From Gnetum montanum (taxonomy: Eukaryota > Streptophyta > Gnetopsida > Gnetales > Gnetaceae), in the NCBI GenBank assembly GCA_015680685.1, contig MNCI01010810.1, positions 18,752-82,751 on the forward strand: 64,000 bases of DNA, given 5' to 3'. A program made the translations under genes and the position numbers. Below the pieces are notes generated by a model. It was not told where the DNA came from. It worked only from the letters and a program-made list of their open reading frames with translations, and searched no databases. The first letter of the stretch is position 1. Each line of letters opens with the position of its first letter. Below are positions 11,577 to 23,800 of this stretch, piece by piece.

Positions 11577-11975
11577 ATGAAAAATAAAGGGAGGAATTCT
11601 CAACGTCATCCTTTATTCAAAACAAAGATAAAAGTATGTGATGGATTAATATAAATTAAAATGATTAAAAATATTTAAATAAATCTTTGTCAAATTTGAA
11701 GAGTTAAGTAATCCTTTTCCAAGTAACTAGAAAATGAGTCGAGGCAATTTAAAGGTAACTGAAGTTCATTTAATGTCATTTAAAAAAAAGGGATTAATTT
11801 TGAGGGCATTATTTCAAGCTCAAATTTACTCATCAAATGACATCAAATTACTATGAAATTTTATAGGCACATAGATATTTCCAAGAACTTTCTAATGAGT
11901 CTAAGATCATCTCAAAAATAAAAGTAACAAAGAAGTTATGGTTATTAGAATTTTGTAGATAAAATAGTAGACATC
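11577..11975. repeat. Left part of an older repeat split by element 3
   Basis: No gene is present. The stretch from about 11800 to 11975 ends in ACATC. The DNA on the far side of element 3 (from 30922) starts with the same ACATC and continues with ACATCTAT-type motifs. The two flanks therefore look like one older sequence into which element 3 inserted. The first five bases are the element 1 target duplication. Confidence 0.5.
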
Positions 11976-13739
11976 TATGATGGCTAAAAACGTCGGTGGT
12001 TGGAACACTGAGAGGTTAGTGGGCGTATAGCCTAACCCTAAGTCCATGTGAGGACCATGTCGGAAGTGAAGATGGGGGTGCCCTAAATGGTCTTGTTGAT
12101 TGAATAAAGACTTATGTGGTATTAAGACGAATGTGTGCGAGAGGGGTTTATATAGCATTACCTATGGGCACTAGGGCTACCCAAGCTAAGAATGAATGTG
12201 TGCGAGAGGGGTGTCTCAACCTAAGAATAGTGATGTAAACATGCAAATACGTATGAAATGGCAAGAAAATGCAAGTGCTATGCTAAATACCAAATAAAAA
12301 TGCTTGAAAAATGCAACGGAACTTGAGAATGAAAGTGCACCACCCCAAATGGGAAAGCATAACAATTATAGAAAAAGAGATGAGTGGTACACGGTATAAA
12401 AATAGGCACGGTGGTAGCGTAACAATGTAGTCATAGTCTCTAGGGTGTCTGAGTTGTGGAATTGACATCTGCTATGGGGACTGAACCTACCAGGTTGGCT
12501 ATTGCTATGTTCCATGGGTATAGTGGTGAACTATGTGTTGGACAGTGTGTGCTAGTTGTCCAATAGGGTCCTAGAATGCACCAAAGTGCTAGGTGTGCTT
12601 AAGTGCTCAAGTGCTCAAGTGCCGAGGATGCTCAAAATGTCAAAATTCCCAATGCTCTTTTGATTTGCTAACCCTTAAAATGCTGAATGTCAAGGTATTT
12701 ATAGGGCTAGGGTTAGCACAAAATGCAAATTGGGCACCATGTGGCATGAGGGTAGATGGGGCTATGCTAGACCTTGCTATGCTCCCATGGGAGTAGAAAA
12801 TGCTATGCTTTAGAGTACTAGAATGGATCCCCAAAGACTGCTGAATTGTGACTACACTACCAAGACTGCATGTGCCAAAGTTTGAATGACTACAATGTAA
12901 CTACGATACATCTTCCCCTCTTTTGAGTAGGGTCAAACATAGGTACAATTTGGGGGATCAATGGGGGTACAAAAGAGATACAAATTGTTGATCCTGCTTG
13001 TCAAAGGGATGTTGGAGATAAGATGAAGGCTGATGCTAAGTTCTGAAGGCTTTTGGAGGTTGTTTGACGCTTATCTTTAATGTTACGCTGGCTATGCTCT
13101 AGAGTGTAACACAACACTTAGTTAAATTTTGCAAAATTTGATTGATATCTAGCACTGGTTACATTAACTACACTCTGAAGCATAGTAGGGACACTTAGAA
13201 AAATTTGATAAATTCTAAAATTTTCCTTAACGCTATGCTATCTACGCTCTAGGGTGTAGCAAGAGAGGTAGTCTCAAGAGTTAGAAAATTTGCCAAATGT
13301 CTATTCCATGCTGAGTTAGCTTGACAGCTTCTTGCTTAACACTTAGGCAAAAATGGACACTAAAAGGTGTGCTACATTGGCTACACTCTAGAGTGTACCA
13401 GAGCATAGCAATCCAAGAAATAGAAAATTTGCCAAACTATTTCGTACATCTCAAGAAATCTTGATAACTTTTGGCTTGGCACTTGGGCAAATTGGCCATG
13501 GATGTGTGTGCTACGCTGGCTATGCTTTGGAGTGTAGCAGGCAGAGTGAGAGCATAGCAGAACACTTAGAAAAATTTTTCATGCAATTGTTGTTGACACT
13601 TAGAAAATTTTGCAAAATAGGCCTTGATGCATGCTATGATGGGGAGTGTAGCACAAACACTTAGAAAAAATTTGCCAAGTTTTGACACTTAGAAAAATTT
13701 GTAGTTGAAGTGCTGAGGCCTAAAATTGGTGGTGTTTCA
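11976..13739 (-). repeat. 3' LTR of element 3
   Basis: This 1764-bp copy is homologous along its whole length to 29112-30921, ending GGTGGTGTTTCA. From about 13080 to 13700 it holds five or six diverged subrepeats built on a palindrome like GCTACACTCTAGAGTGTAGC, followed by a CACTTAGAAAAATTTGCC-like tail. TACACTCTAGAGTGTA near 13381-13396 is a perfect palindrome. Bases next to the LTR (13740-13760), read on the minus strand, are purine-rich (CAAAGAGGAGCCAA) and may be the polypurine tract. Confidence 0.88.
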
Positions 13740-15229
13740 TTGGCTCCTCTTTGTTGACATTTAGAGGAGTAACTTGAGAGACATCAACAAAGAATATGAA
13801 ACACCATGACAAACACGACACCAACACTACTCACCACTACCCAATTAGACAACGCTTCATCATGCTTGGGAGTGCTAAGGACATAAAGTATGGCAGGGAG
13901 TAGGTTAAGGGGTTGGACCAAGGGATAGAATGTGGGAAGGATGCTCATTGTGCATGCAGCTATAGGATGTGGCACCATGATGGCTTGTCATCAAATCATG
14001 ATCCCTCCTTAGGGTGTTTATGAGCGAGTCATCATACGGCTATGGCTTACCCCTAAAACTTTGAACTCTCATTAGAGTGCTTGTAAGATGGTCGATTCGG
14101 GGTTAGACTGGTTGTGAAATAGTAACTTTGCTATTTTTTATTGGGCACTTATTTTGTCCCATCTTTTTTTTTGGAACTAGAAGATGTTTGTTGCCTGGTG
14201 GACTATGTGCTACCCAATAGAATTGACTTAGAGGAAACCACATCACATCTATAGGACAAGTGTTTCCTCCCTAGGATGAGTTGTGTCACATCTGCTTGGG
14301 CTTTGACTAGCCTACAAAGGCTCCCCATGGGATGAGTTGCATTACGTCCAACATAGATTCTACGGCTAACTAAAAGAAGGGTGTAGTTTGTAGGAAATTT
14401 AGGAAAATGTAAGGCATAGAGGCAAATGTGAATAGGCTATGGAAAAGTAAAGGGGATGTGCACTCTTGAGCAGCTTGATGACTCAAAGTGGGCACATGAA
14501 AACAATGCGGTGACTTGCCACCACGGTAAAATGCATCTTTGAATGAATGCTGTCGAGGCTTCATCTTGTAAACACAACACAAAGAAAATAAGAAAAAAAA
14601 ACCACACCATGTGAGATGAAAGCAAACTCCTATTTGTGAGGGCACTTCAAGGGTTGCGAGTGCTGTGCTAGTTGCAGGTGCATGTAGTGTCCAAAGTAGG
14701 AAGGCTAGTACGGGCATTAATGGTAATAGGCTATAAAAGCTCAAGTAGCCACATCAGTAGTGAGCACCCAAATGGCTAAAGGTGTTGGCAATGCAGGTGA
14801 TTGGGACTCCTCACCAAGGACAGGAGCTAGGAAACCCAGTAGCATGGTAGGGAGCCACATTGTTGGATGCTCTGCCAAGCCTAGGCAATGGTGAGGGCTA
14901 GAGGATGGCAGTGCTATGGCTAGGCCATAGTACCATTGGTACTCTAGTGAGTGAATTTGATGATGAGAGCTTCAACCAAGATGACTGGCAATGATGGTAG
15001 TAGCTCCAGAAGGTCAACAAGATGCCTAAAGGCATCTCGAAAGGATCAACAAGATGCCAAGGGTGGTGATGTTGCAAATGTTCCAGAGGTCTTTTTCTTA
15101 ACAATGTGAACTTCATTCTAGAATTGTAACACCCCACCCAACCCTGCCCAAGAGGTGTGGGTAGGTGACAGATGGTTGGAAGTATTCATGCTCGCTTGTC
15201 CCCAGAATTGTATGTGTTGAGCTATGTGT
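13740..15229. other. Post-pol region of element 3, no recognised gene
   Basis: This lies between the integrase-side minisatellite and the 3' LTR. A 124-codon minus-strand ORF (14370-14744) is Leu/Phe/Ser-rich but shows no motif and has no upstream coding context, so I do not call it a gene. Around 15124 a TGTAACACCCCACCC motif resembles an LTR start and may mark a small embedded LTR fragment. Confidence 0.45.
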
Positions 15230-15555
15230 GCTAAACTATGAACCGAGTTTATGGTCTTGGCAGACTGCATGTTGTGCTAATTTAAGGTCCTAGTAGACTG
15301 TGAGCCTAGTTTAAAGTCCTGGCAAACCATGATGTGCTAGTTTATGATCCTAACAAATTGTTGTGTGCTAGTTTAACATTGTAGTAAATGATGAATTGCT
15401 AGTGTAAGGTCATAGAGGACCATGCTATGGGTGCTAGTTTAATGTCATAGCCCAAGGACATTCTATGCCATTTTAATGTCATAGTGGATGTTCTATGCTA
15501 GTTTAACATTGTAGCAGATGTTTTGTGCTAGTTTAATGTCAAAGCAAACATGTGC
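15230..15555. repeat. Minisatellite after the integrase of element 3
   Basis: Seven to nine diverged units of roughly 35-50 bases contain the core GTGCTAGTTTAA followed by a GTCATAGCAGA-like tail. Tat-lineage elements often carry tandem repeats between pol and the 3' LTR. A related GCTAGTTTAAGGCC array occurs at 24560-24800. Confidence 0.7.
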
Positions 15556-15559
15556 TTAC

Positions 15560-16640
15560 CTGTCGATGCTACATGTTAGGTGTAATAGGGAGTGAGGTAT
15601 GAATGGTTGATTGGGTTGGCAAACTTATGACCATCTAAATTAGCAATCTTGAATGCTCCATTGTCATAAGCCTTTATTACCAAGAAAGGCCCTTCCTAGT
15701 TGGTTGAGAATTTTTCTATGGGTTCATGAATGACGTTGAGGACTAGGTCCCCTTTCTTAATTAGGTGTTGATGCTAATTATGGTGATGTTTTTGCCATTG
15801 CTTTTCCTGGTACCACTTAATTCGATCAAGTGTTTGCATGTGCTCCTCCTCTATATAGTTGAGGTTAATGGGTTTCCACTCATTGTTTTGAACCTCAATA
15901 ATGAAACTCAAGGGGATCATGCAAAGTGATGGAACTTGCAATTAAAGAGGCAACATTACTTTAGATCCATACAAAAGACTATATGGCATCTTATTAGTTG
16001 TTATTCTACATGTCGTGCATTAGGTCCATAGCACATAGAACAACTCTTCATGCCATCATCGTTTGTTGGTGCTAAGCATCTTCTTCAAAAGGTTAATGAT
16101 GAATTTTTTTGTAGTCTTCACTTGGCCATTTGCCTACGAGTAGTATGGTGATGAAAAGGAATGTTTGATGCCAAGGTGTTTACAAAAGGTATTGGTTTCT
16201 ACACTGCTAAATTATGGTATGTTGTCTGTGACTATAGTCATGGGTAGACCAAATCGGGTCACTATGTTGTCAAGAATAAATTTACAAACCTATTGTGATG
16301 TTGTCTTCCTAAGGGAAATGGCTTCAAACCACTTGGTAAAGTATTTGGTTGTGGTTATGATGAAGCTATGTCTTGCAGAAGACTTAGGCATGATAGATCC
16401 TATGATGTCTAACCCCTAATGTTGGAATGACCATGTGATCTGCGTAGTATGTAGTTCAATGGATGGCACATGAATTAAGTTGCCATGTTATTGACAGACA
16501 TCACACTTTCTGACCTTGGAAATGCAATTGTGCTCCATGTAAGGCCAATAGTAGCCTAAGCATATGATTTTTGTTGCCATTGCCCTAGGTGCTATGTGGC
16601 CTCCACACAGTCCCTCGTGGACTTGATCAATGATCATTCG
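15560..16640 (-). pseudogene. Integrase of element 3 (Tat-like), decayed
   Basis: Reading the minus strand from about 16630, one frame gives an HHCC zinc finger. It has the histidines of HEGLCGGH and the cysteines of CDVCQ, then a GLDIIG segment with the first catalytic Asp and a TKYFTKWFEA segment. A VTDN segment carries the second Asp. The position of the catalytic Glu reads NGQVK, so that residue is now Lys, a change consistent with G-to-A. The C-terminal part continues to about 15600 with an EGPFLV-like SH3-type segment. Several stops interrupt the frame. Integrases insert the cDNA copy into the genome; this one cannot be functional. Confidence 0.85.
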
Positions 16641-16820
16641 TGCTTTGCTATAGCTAACATAGGTTAGTAGTATTTTGTCATAGGATCTGGAACATAAAGT
16701 GCTATCACCTACAAGGATGTACTACCGTAATTTTTTTCAAACTACATCCTTTTGGGCAATGGTTAGGTGTTGCAGAGGCTCACCCTATTGGAGGTACGTC
16801 TTAATATCGTCATACCACTC

Positions 16821-17393
16821 CTAGGTGTGAGTTGTGCTTGTCGTGGCTATGGATGTAATTCTTGTTGTTTGAGTGATAGGTATGGTGCACTCCGTTATTG
16901 AAGTGGGTAAGGTAGAAAACATGTTGGATGCTATGCTTAAGACTAAGGTGGCTAATGCATCAGCAATGGTGTTCTCATTATGGGGAATATGTTGGATATC
17001 TATGGTTGTAAACTGCTTGAGCAGGTGTTTTGCCAAGTCATAGTAAGGTTGTAAATGTTGTGCCTTACAAGTGTAAACCTTTGTGATTTGGTTGACAACT
17101 AACTGTGAATTTCCTTGGATTGCTATGTTTTGGATTCCTAGATCATGGGCTACAAAGGCACCTCTAAGGAGACCTTCATACTCTGCTATGTTGTTGGTGC
17201 AAAGAAATGCAAAGTGATATGCGAAGGGTTGGATTTCCCTAGAGGGAAACATGATGATGGCAGTGACACTACCCCCTTTGAGGTTGAAGTGCCATTGAAA
17301 TGCAAAGTTTGTAAGCACTTGGCTTATGCTATTGACATGCTCATCCAAAAATTTTGGATCTATTATAACTTGATCATCTATTAGGGAAGCCAT
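16821..17393 (-). pseudogene. Second, archaeal-type RNase H domain of element 3
   Basis: A 190-codon uninterrupted minus-strand segment contains NNIAEYEGLL, GNSQLVVNQI and HNENTIADALA. These correspond to the Glu- and Asp-bearing motifs of the additional RNase H found in the Tat lineage. Family copies usually have SDS before QLVVNQ; here the motif reads GNS, so the Asp is lost. The domain lies between the RT/RNase H and the integrase, as in Tat and Ogre elements, where it is thought to reinforce degradation of the RNA strand during reverse transcription. It is part of a polyprotein, so its ATG is not a real start. Confidence 0.85.
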
Positions 17394-17429
17394 GAGTTGT
17401 GTAGCTATTGCTTGACCTTTTGTGGATGC

Positions 17430-18960
17430 TTACACTATGTAGTTTAGGTCAAACTTTGTGGTTATTACTTTCCACCATGCACTTCAACTACTTTTGTAGA
17501 TGCTTGTAGTAATTGCCTAGAGTACGTTGCTTTTGCAGATGATATTAACTTGACTGGGAAAAAGATAATGCCTTCATTTCTTAAGTGCAAAGACTAAGAT
17601 GAAGAATTTCTTCTTCACATCATTATATTTTTCTTTGATCAGGCCACTAGCACATTGCTTGGGTAGTAAACAAGGACCTCTAAGCCATCATCTTGCTTTT
17701 GGAAAAGCAGAGAAGTGATGGACACATTTGAGGTTGCAAGGTAAATGTAAAATGACATATCTCCTTACAGAGGGTAGATTGTTGGAAGTTGAGCTAGCTT
17801 CTTTTTGAGGTTATCAAATGCCTCTTGGCATTAAGCTATCCACTCAAAGTGGATTCCCTTTTTAAGAAGATGTTGCATTGGTTGCAACTTATCAGTCAAC
17901 ATTGCAATAAACCTACGAATGCATTACAATCTACCTTGTAACTTGTGTAGCTCCTTAAGGTTTTCTAGTGGTGCTAAGTTGGTGATAATCCTAACCTTAT
18001 TGCGATCTACATGTATACCTACCTATGATACTACAAAATCCAACATGCGACTGATCTTGACACTGAAGACACACTTCTTGGGGTTTAGCCTAAGGTCATG
18101 TCTAAGGCAACATGTGAGGAAACAGTCTACGTCATTTGCATGGTTGTGAGCCACCTTGGACTTAACTGCTATGTCATTGATGTAGTCATTGAGTAAATAT
18201 AGTAGATAATCACTAAAGATATACATCATTGTGCATTGGTAGGTTGCTCCTGTGTTCTTTAGTCTGAAGGACATCATTATATACCAAAATGTACCCCAAG
18301 GAGTCATGAAGGTTGTGCTGAGCTGGTGCTCTAGGTTGATATGAATCTAGTTGTACCCTGGGAACTTGTCCATAAAGGACAATAATGTATGAATAGCTGT
18401 AGTATTGATGAGTTGGTTAATACTAGGCAATGGAAAATCATCTTTGATGGTTACCTTATTTAGGTCCTAGAAGTCTATGCAAATGCATATACTTCCATTT
18501 TTCTTAGGGACAACTACAATGTTGGAAACCCAGTCTATGTAGTCAATTCCTTGGATGAAACCATCCTAGTAAAGCTTGGTGATTTTATCACGAACCACCA
18601 ATGCCATCTTGTGGGCTTTTTGCTTGACTGGCCTTACACGAGGATTAAGGATAATGTTATGTTATATCATGTGAGGGTCTAGGCCTGACATGTCCTTGTA
18701 GGACCATGCAAACACCTTGATGTTATCATTGAGAACTTTAGTAATGCTTTGTTTGAGTTGAGGCTCTAACAAGAAACTACATTTTAGTGTCTTCATCTTG
18801 CCCCTACGCATTACTACAGGGACTTCAATGAGGGGATTCTTGGTTACATCACCAGCCTCTAGGTTTAGAGCTTTGACCAGATGGTTTGGCCAATCTAGGG
18901 ATGCCTCTAGGGATGCTATGTATGTGTGTGTGTCATAAGCTATAGGCTAAGACTCTAGGA
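17430..18960 (-). pseudogene. Reverse transcriptase and first RNase H of element 3
   Basis: One minus-strand frame runs from about 18960 to 17430 with scattered stops. It includes a FAWSYKDMSGLDP segment typical of the Tat RT N-terminus, VVVPKKNGSICICIDF, SFMDKFPGYN (catalytic Asp kept), TPWGTF, FRLKNTGATYQ and LRLNPKKCVF. The active-site box that is normally YxDD reads YINDI, so one catalytic Asp is now Asn. The connection and a worn first RNase H follow to about 17430. The enzyme would copy element RNA into DNA; the active-site change and stops make it dead. The longest open piece is 18023-18307. Confidence 0.9.
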
Positions 18961-20150
18961 ATTCAGTGTTTATGCATCACATGGAATCACCATAAGGTCT
19001 AGTCAAGACCAAGGGTAAATGAAGATGTTCATATGCACTCATGTTGCAATCTAGCAAAAAATCTTACAAAACAACTAGAAAAATATCAAGCGGCACCTGT
19101 TTTAATAAAGTAAAATGCATAAAATAAGGAAGACAATGCTATAAAAAATTCACCTAATTATGTGATTGTGGGATTAGGTAAGCAAATGTGGGAACCAATT
19201 TGGGGCCTTGGTAGGCCATAGGATTGCAAGTTTAAGGTTGTAGTGGACCATGGATTGCATGAGATGCATCATTTTAGGTAAGGATGTGAAGGTTTGGAAC
19301 ATGGGATTATGTTGGGAATTTACTAGGCAATTAGAAAAAATATAGAAAATTTTCTAAGTCTAGGAATGCTGGAAAAGTTAGAAAAATTTTCCAACTCTAG
19401 GTGCTACACTCATCTCATGTTATGTGTGGAACATGGGATACTAGACAGGTGGGTGACATGTTTATCACCTTGGAAAAGTACATATAGGAGTTTTTACCGT
19501 GGTCAACCTATCATTTTCAAAAGTTAAAATGAGTAGTCACCGAGCGTAGCGTGGCCAAAGAAGAGAGCATCAGAGCGTAGAGATGGAGATGAAGAAGACC
19601 AGAGTGTAACCATCAATCATGATGCATCATAGTGAATGCCAACACACCAACCTTACCAATGTGGATGAGGGAGAATGTGCATTGAGGCACCTCCCTAGGG
19701 CATGCATAGAGGAGCAAAGGGAGACACTGTCAGCTAGGTACGATGCTACGCTATACCCTTGCAATATTTTTTACATTGTTTACTTTGGCATTTTGGGTGT
19801 TAGAGGTGGCTTGCCTTGGGTAGGGATCGATTTGGCCATCATGGTTGCCATAGTGGCTATGGCTAAGAAAAAGGAGTGAACATGGTAATGGGTTTTGTGG
19901 GTTTTTGGATTTTTTTGTTGGATTTTCTACATGTGAAGTTTTTCTACATACTATACGTGGCACGAGGTAAGGATTTTCTATTTGCCATGCATGGCATGAA
20001 ATAGGGCCAAAATGGTTTCCTCTCTCTCTTTCTTTTTGTTCCTCTAGCTGTGGCCAAGATGGCTGGAAAGACTACAAGATGTAAACACAGAGTGTAACGG
20101 TCAAGATTAGGTGGTGCAAAGCACCAGAGCATAATAGAGTGGGTAGGGAA
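18961..20150. other. Spacer between RT and the antisense gene
   Basis: No element coding frame is recognised here on the minus strand. On the plus strand an 86-codon ORF (19619-19879) and donor-like sites such as GAGGTAAGG near 19968 could belong to upstream exons of the antisense gene, but I cannot link them. The LTR-type phrase with TTAGAAAAATTTTCC occurs near 19325-19400. Confidence 0.35.
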
Positions 20151-20159
20151 ACCATAAGG

Positions 20160-20580
20160 GTTTAGGTGTTATGCTTTAATGTTACACTTTTACAAGTTAT
20201 AAAATTTTTAAAATTTCCTATTTAGAGGGTATGCTCCTAAGAGCATGAAAAAAAGTTAGAAATTTTTTGAATTTTTCAAGGGTTACGCTCTGTGGAGAGT
20301 GTAGCCAATAGTTAGAAAAATTTTGAAATTTTCAAGGGTTACGCTTTGTAGGGAGCATAACAAATAGTTTGAAATTTTTTACAATTTTTTAAAGGTTACA
20401 CTTTGTGGGGAGTTTAATCAACAGTTAGAAATTTTTAAACATTTTTTCAAAGGCTTATGCTCTATGGGGAGTGTAACCGATAGCTAGAAAATTTTATATG
20501 TTTTTTTAAGGGTTATGCTCTATGGGGAGCATAACTAATAGTTAGAAATTTTTTTAATATTTTTAGAGTTATGATGTTTT
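20160..20580. repeat. 58-bp tandem repeat with a hairpin in each unit
   Basis: About seven units start near 20163, 20227, 20279, 20336, 20392, 20452 and 20511, spaced about 56-60 bases. Each has the form GGTTACGCTC, a 5-7 base loop, GAGTGTAGCC or GAGCATAAC, then TAGTTAGAAATTTT. The arms pair with each other in most units, with matched changes in some (GGTTATGCTC with GAGCATAAC). The core is the same as the LTR subrepeats of element 3. It lies just upstream of the antisense gene. Confidence 0.75.
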
Positions 20581-20821
20581 TAGAGTTAGAAAAAATGCTG
20601 AGTGTAAATGTGAAATGGAGACATTAGTGTTGTGCCACGTTGAGGACGAGGCACATTAGATGGGTATGCCAATGTCCCTTTCCTATGGGGTTTGTGAGGG
20701 AAACTGAGGGTTCTGCTAATGTGCTAAGTATAATTTTGATGCATTTTTTTTGTATCCAATGCTAACATTCTTCTTTTGTTGCTGTTGTGGCTACAGGGTA
20801 CTATTGAAGTCCAACGTCATT

Positions 20822-23800
20822 ATGGTGGAGCCAGTAGGTATCCTATGTTGTATGAGCGAACCTATACCAAATATACCTACACCAGACATGCATGTGGATC
20901 ACTAGGTGGTGATGTTCAGGTCAGGAGCACATGAGTTGTTGGAATTCTTGCTCTGACACTTCAGTGTGATGGTGTGGTCACACTTGGCAACGGAAGTAGT
21001 CGACTTCATCATGGAAAAATTTTTGCCTGGGGCAAACTAGGGCATCCTAAGATTTATATTCAATGAGCTCACTATTAATGATGAAGTAGGACATTTAGGA
21101 AGGGACCCCAAGGGCCTTATGTCTTTATCTAGCATCTAGCAAATGCCAGAATTCCAATGCTATAACAAGAACAACACATTTTTTGTTGCTCGACGAATAC
21201 TCACTCTTTTTTAGAACCCACATGGGACAATATATTGTTCCAGAGGGTGAGTTTTCTCATGATTTTTCATACTATTCATTTGATTATGACTCATGTGAGG
21301 ATGCTAACTGCTTATGTTTGTTGCTAGATTTAATGTTAACACACTTGGCCTCCATGATGAGGAGGGGGCCTTGAACTTGACTTACACTACCCTGCAGGAA
21401 TTCTCATTCTTTGAGAATGTCCATGCAATGATGATTGGATAGATTGGATCTAACTTAGCAAAATACCCTCATTTATACCCTAAGGCCTATGAGAGGTGTC
21501 AAACCTATGGCTAGTTGGATGTTGAGTGGGTGACTGGTGTACCAAGTGTAGAGGAGGTTTCAACCCCACCATTGCCATCTCGCATACCATTTATGCCATG
21601 TAAGTAGTACATCATCATTCATTTTTTATGCACTTCCCACTTTGCTTTTCTCATGTTGTTAATTTTTCTTTTGCCTATTGCAGCTATGGTCACTTTAGGA
21701 GAGGTCATGGTGGTTGCAACAGGATGGACTAAGGCTACCCTCATTATGAAATATGGTGATGTTGAGGAATCACAATGTTGGTTGTGCCATGAGGCCCTAG
21801 TGGAGTTAACTAGGAAGCTTCAACAAGCTGGGCTAATGGACCTTTTCTTGGCCCTTAGCTCGAGCATCACTGTGGTTGAGATGGTTACTATCATTGACTC
21901 CTTCAGTGAAAGTGTCAGTCATTTCATTATGTGGGCCCATGGTGTGTGGGTGGTTTTTGACCTTACGGATGATTTCTTTGGGGACCTCTTTGGCCTCCCC
22001 TATGAGGGCCCATTAGTTGCTAAAAACATTGATAAAGAGATGGACTATAGAGGGGATGTTGAGGAGTGGCTGGGCACTTGTAAGTCTCACAAAGGAATAC
22101 TCATCAAAGAAGTGAGATTACCTATGGTCCATCACCTCTATCTAGTCTTATGTGCTCATGCATTCCCAAAGCTACTCTCCTAAGGGAAAAATCTTGAGGT
22201 GGAATAGGCATGGGTGATGAGGGATGTGATAGAGAAGGGCATGTGGTACAACTAGGCTTCTTACCTTGCTAGTGGCCTATGCACCAAAATTATTAGATTG
22301 CACCACAACCTCTAGGCAATGTCACACATGCACTTTGCATTCTTCATAGGATGCCTACGAAGGTTTGCAGAGTTCTTGGTGATTCAAGAGGATGGATGAT
22401 GGGTGGTGTAGGACCACAAGTAGCTCTCCAAGCCATGGATTTGACAATTGTTTACTACCACGTGGTCACAGGATTCCCTAGAGGAAATTGGTGAGTTATT
22501 TTTTGTAACGACTAGAGGCCAATTAGGATGATCTCACCACTCATGTGATAGTGCAAGTAAGGCCCCACTGGCTAACACTAGAAATGTAGCTAGAGGGGCG
22601 TGACTCATTGCTAAGGTAGTGGGATCATCAAAGAAAAAAATTAAGAAGTCACATCCCATGGAGGAGCCTGTACATGAAGTAGAAGAAAGTAGCAGAAAAA
22701 TTTGGTTAGAGTTTCATGATTTAGATTCAGAGATCATAGGTGAGTATAAATCATTGGATACTACTATAATATGCTATGTTATGCTATACTAATCATTTAA
22801 AATTCTAATCTTAACTTATGTGGCTCATCAGATGTAGGCAAGAGGACCTCTATAGTAGTAGTAGAGCCCATAGTGGATGATGTCCCTCCTCAAACTAAGG
22901 GACAGGTATCGGAGGGAGAGGAGTGAGAAGCCACAGAGGTCCCATGGCAACTAGAGGAAGAAGGGCTGCTACAGTTGGATGGGGGTGAGTTTGAAAATTT
23001 CTTTGATGGCATGTAGATGGGCAATCCCCTTACTCTCACATTTAAGGGTTTGTTGGGTAGGAGCTTTGCACCACCATCTTTTTTTTTGTGTTGTTTTTTT
23101 AACCCTTAGACCTTTGGCTGTTGGTTGTCTGATAATTACTAAATGTGTTGTATTGCAGCCACTAGTATTTTTGTTGAGGGTGTAGTGTCCACATCTACTT
23201 TCCGCATGCAGCTATGGGTGGAGGCACTTGATAAGTTCACTTTCATGCAAGGCCTGGTGGAGGACATGGTGGACTACATACAGCAAATGGATCTTGAGAT
23301 TGGTATTTCCATGTTTTTCTATCTTACTTCACTAACTTGCTGCTTAGTTTATGACTAATATTGTCTTGCCTATTGTATGGAAATAGGTTCCCAGCTTTGG
23401 TGGGACCCAAATAAGGTGGCTAGAGTTGATACTATGCCTAAGTTTCCCTCTGAAGTGGAGTAAGTGCCCCATCACATGTACAATGAGGTAAGTAAGTGTG
23501 TGCTCTCATCTACGAGAACATTGTGGAAGTGCAAGCACACTAATGAGCATCTGTGGAAATGGGTGCATGAGCTCTAGGATAGGGGGGCAAGCCAAGATGC
23601 AATAATGGAGGACTTGTAGGCCTTTTATAACTTCCTAGCAGCTTGTGACCAAGGGGATGGTACCTTGCGTACAACTGAGATTGACTACGCTAGGTACTAG
23701 TTAGCCATTTGTGGCAAAAATGAGACCACCTAAGAGGTCATCAAGTAATGGCTACAAATGGACCTACTAGCTAAAAAAAACCAGGATTGGAAGGATTATA

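Noticed and set aside
14370-14744. 124-aa minus-strand hydrophobic ORF as a possible env gene of element 3
   Set aside because: It lies in the post-pol region, but no signal peptide followed by a defined ectodomain is seen. The composition is explained by base bias and no homologous frame was found elsewhere.
15124-15180. TGTAACACCCCACCC as the start of a second full LTR inside element 3
   Set aside because: I could not find a matching terminus or target duplication, so it is only mentioned as a possible fragment.
20160-20580. Regularly spaced repeats that could suggest a CRISPR array
   Set aside because: The units are directly abutting diverged tandem repeats without unique spacers, they match LTR subrepeats, and the context is a plant retrotransposon.
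22491-22515. GTGAGTTATT at 22491 as a further intron donor in the antisense gene
   Set aside because: The reading frame stays in phase across it and the nearest acceptors would give an intron far too short. Treating the region as exon keeps the frame to the next donor at 22740.
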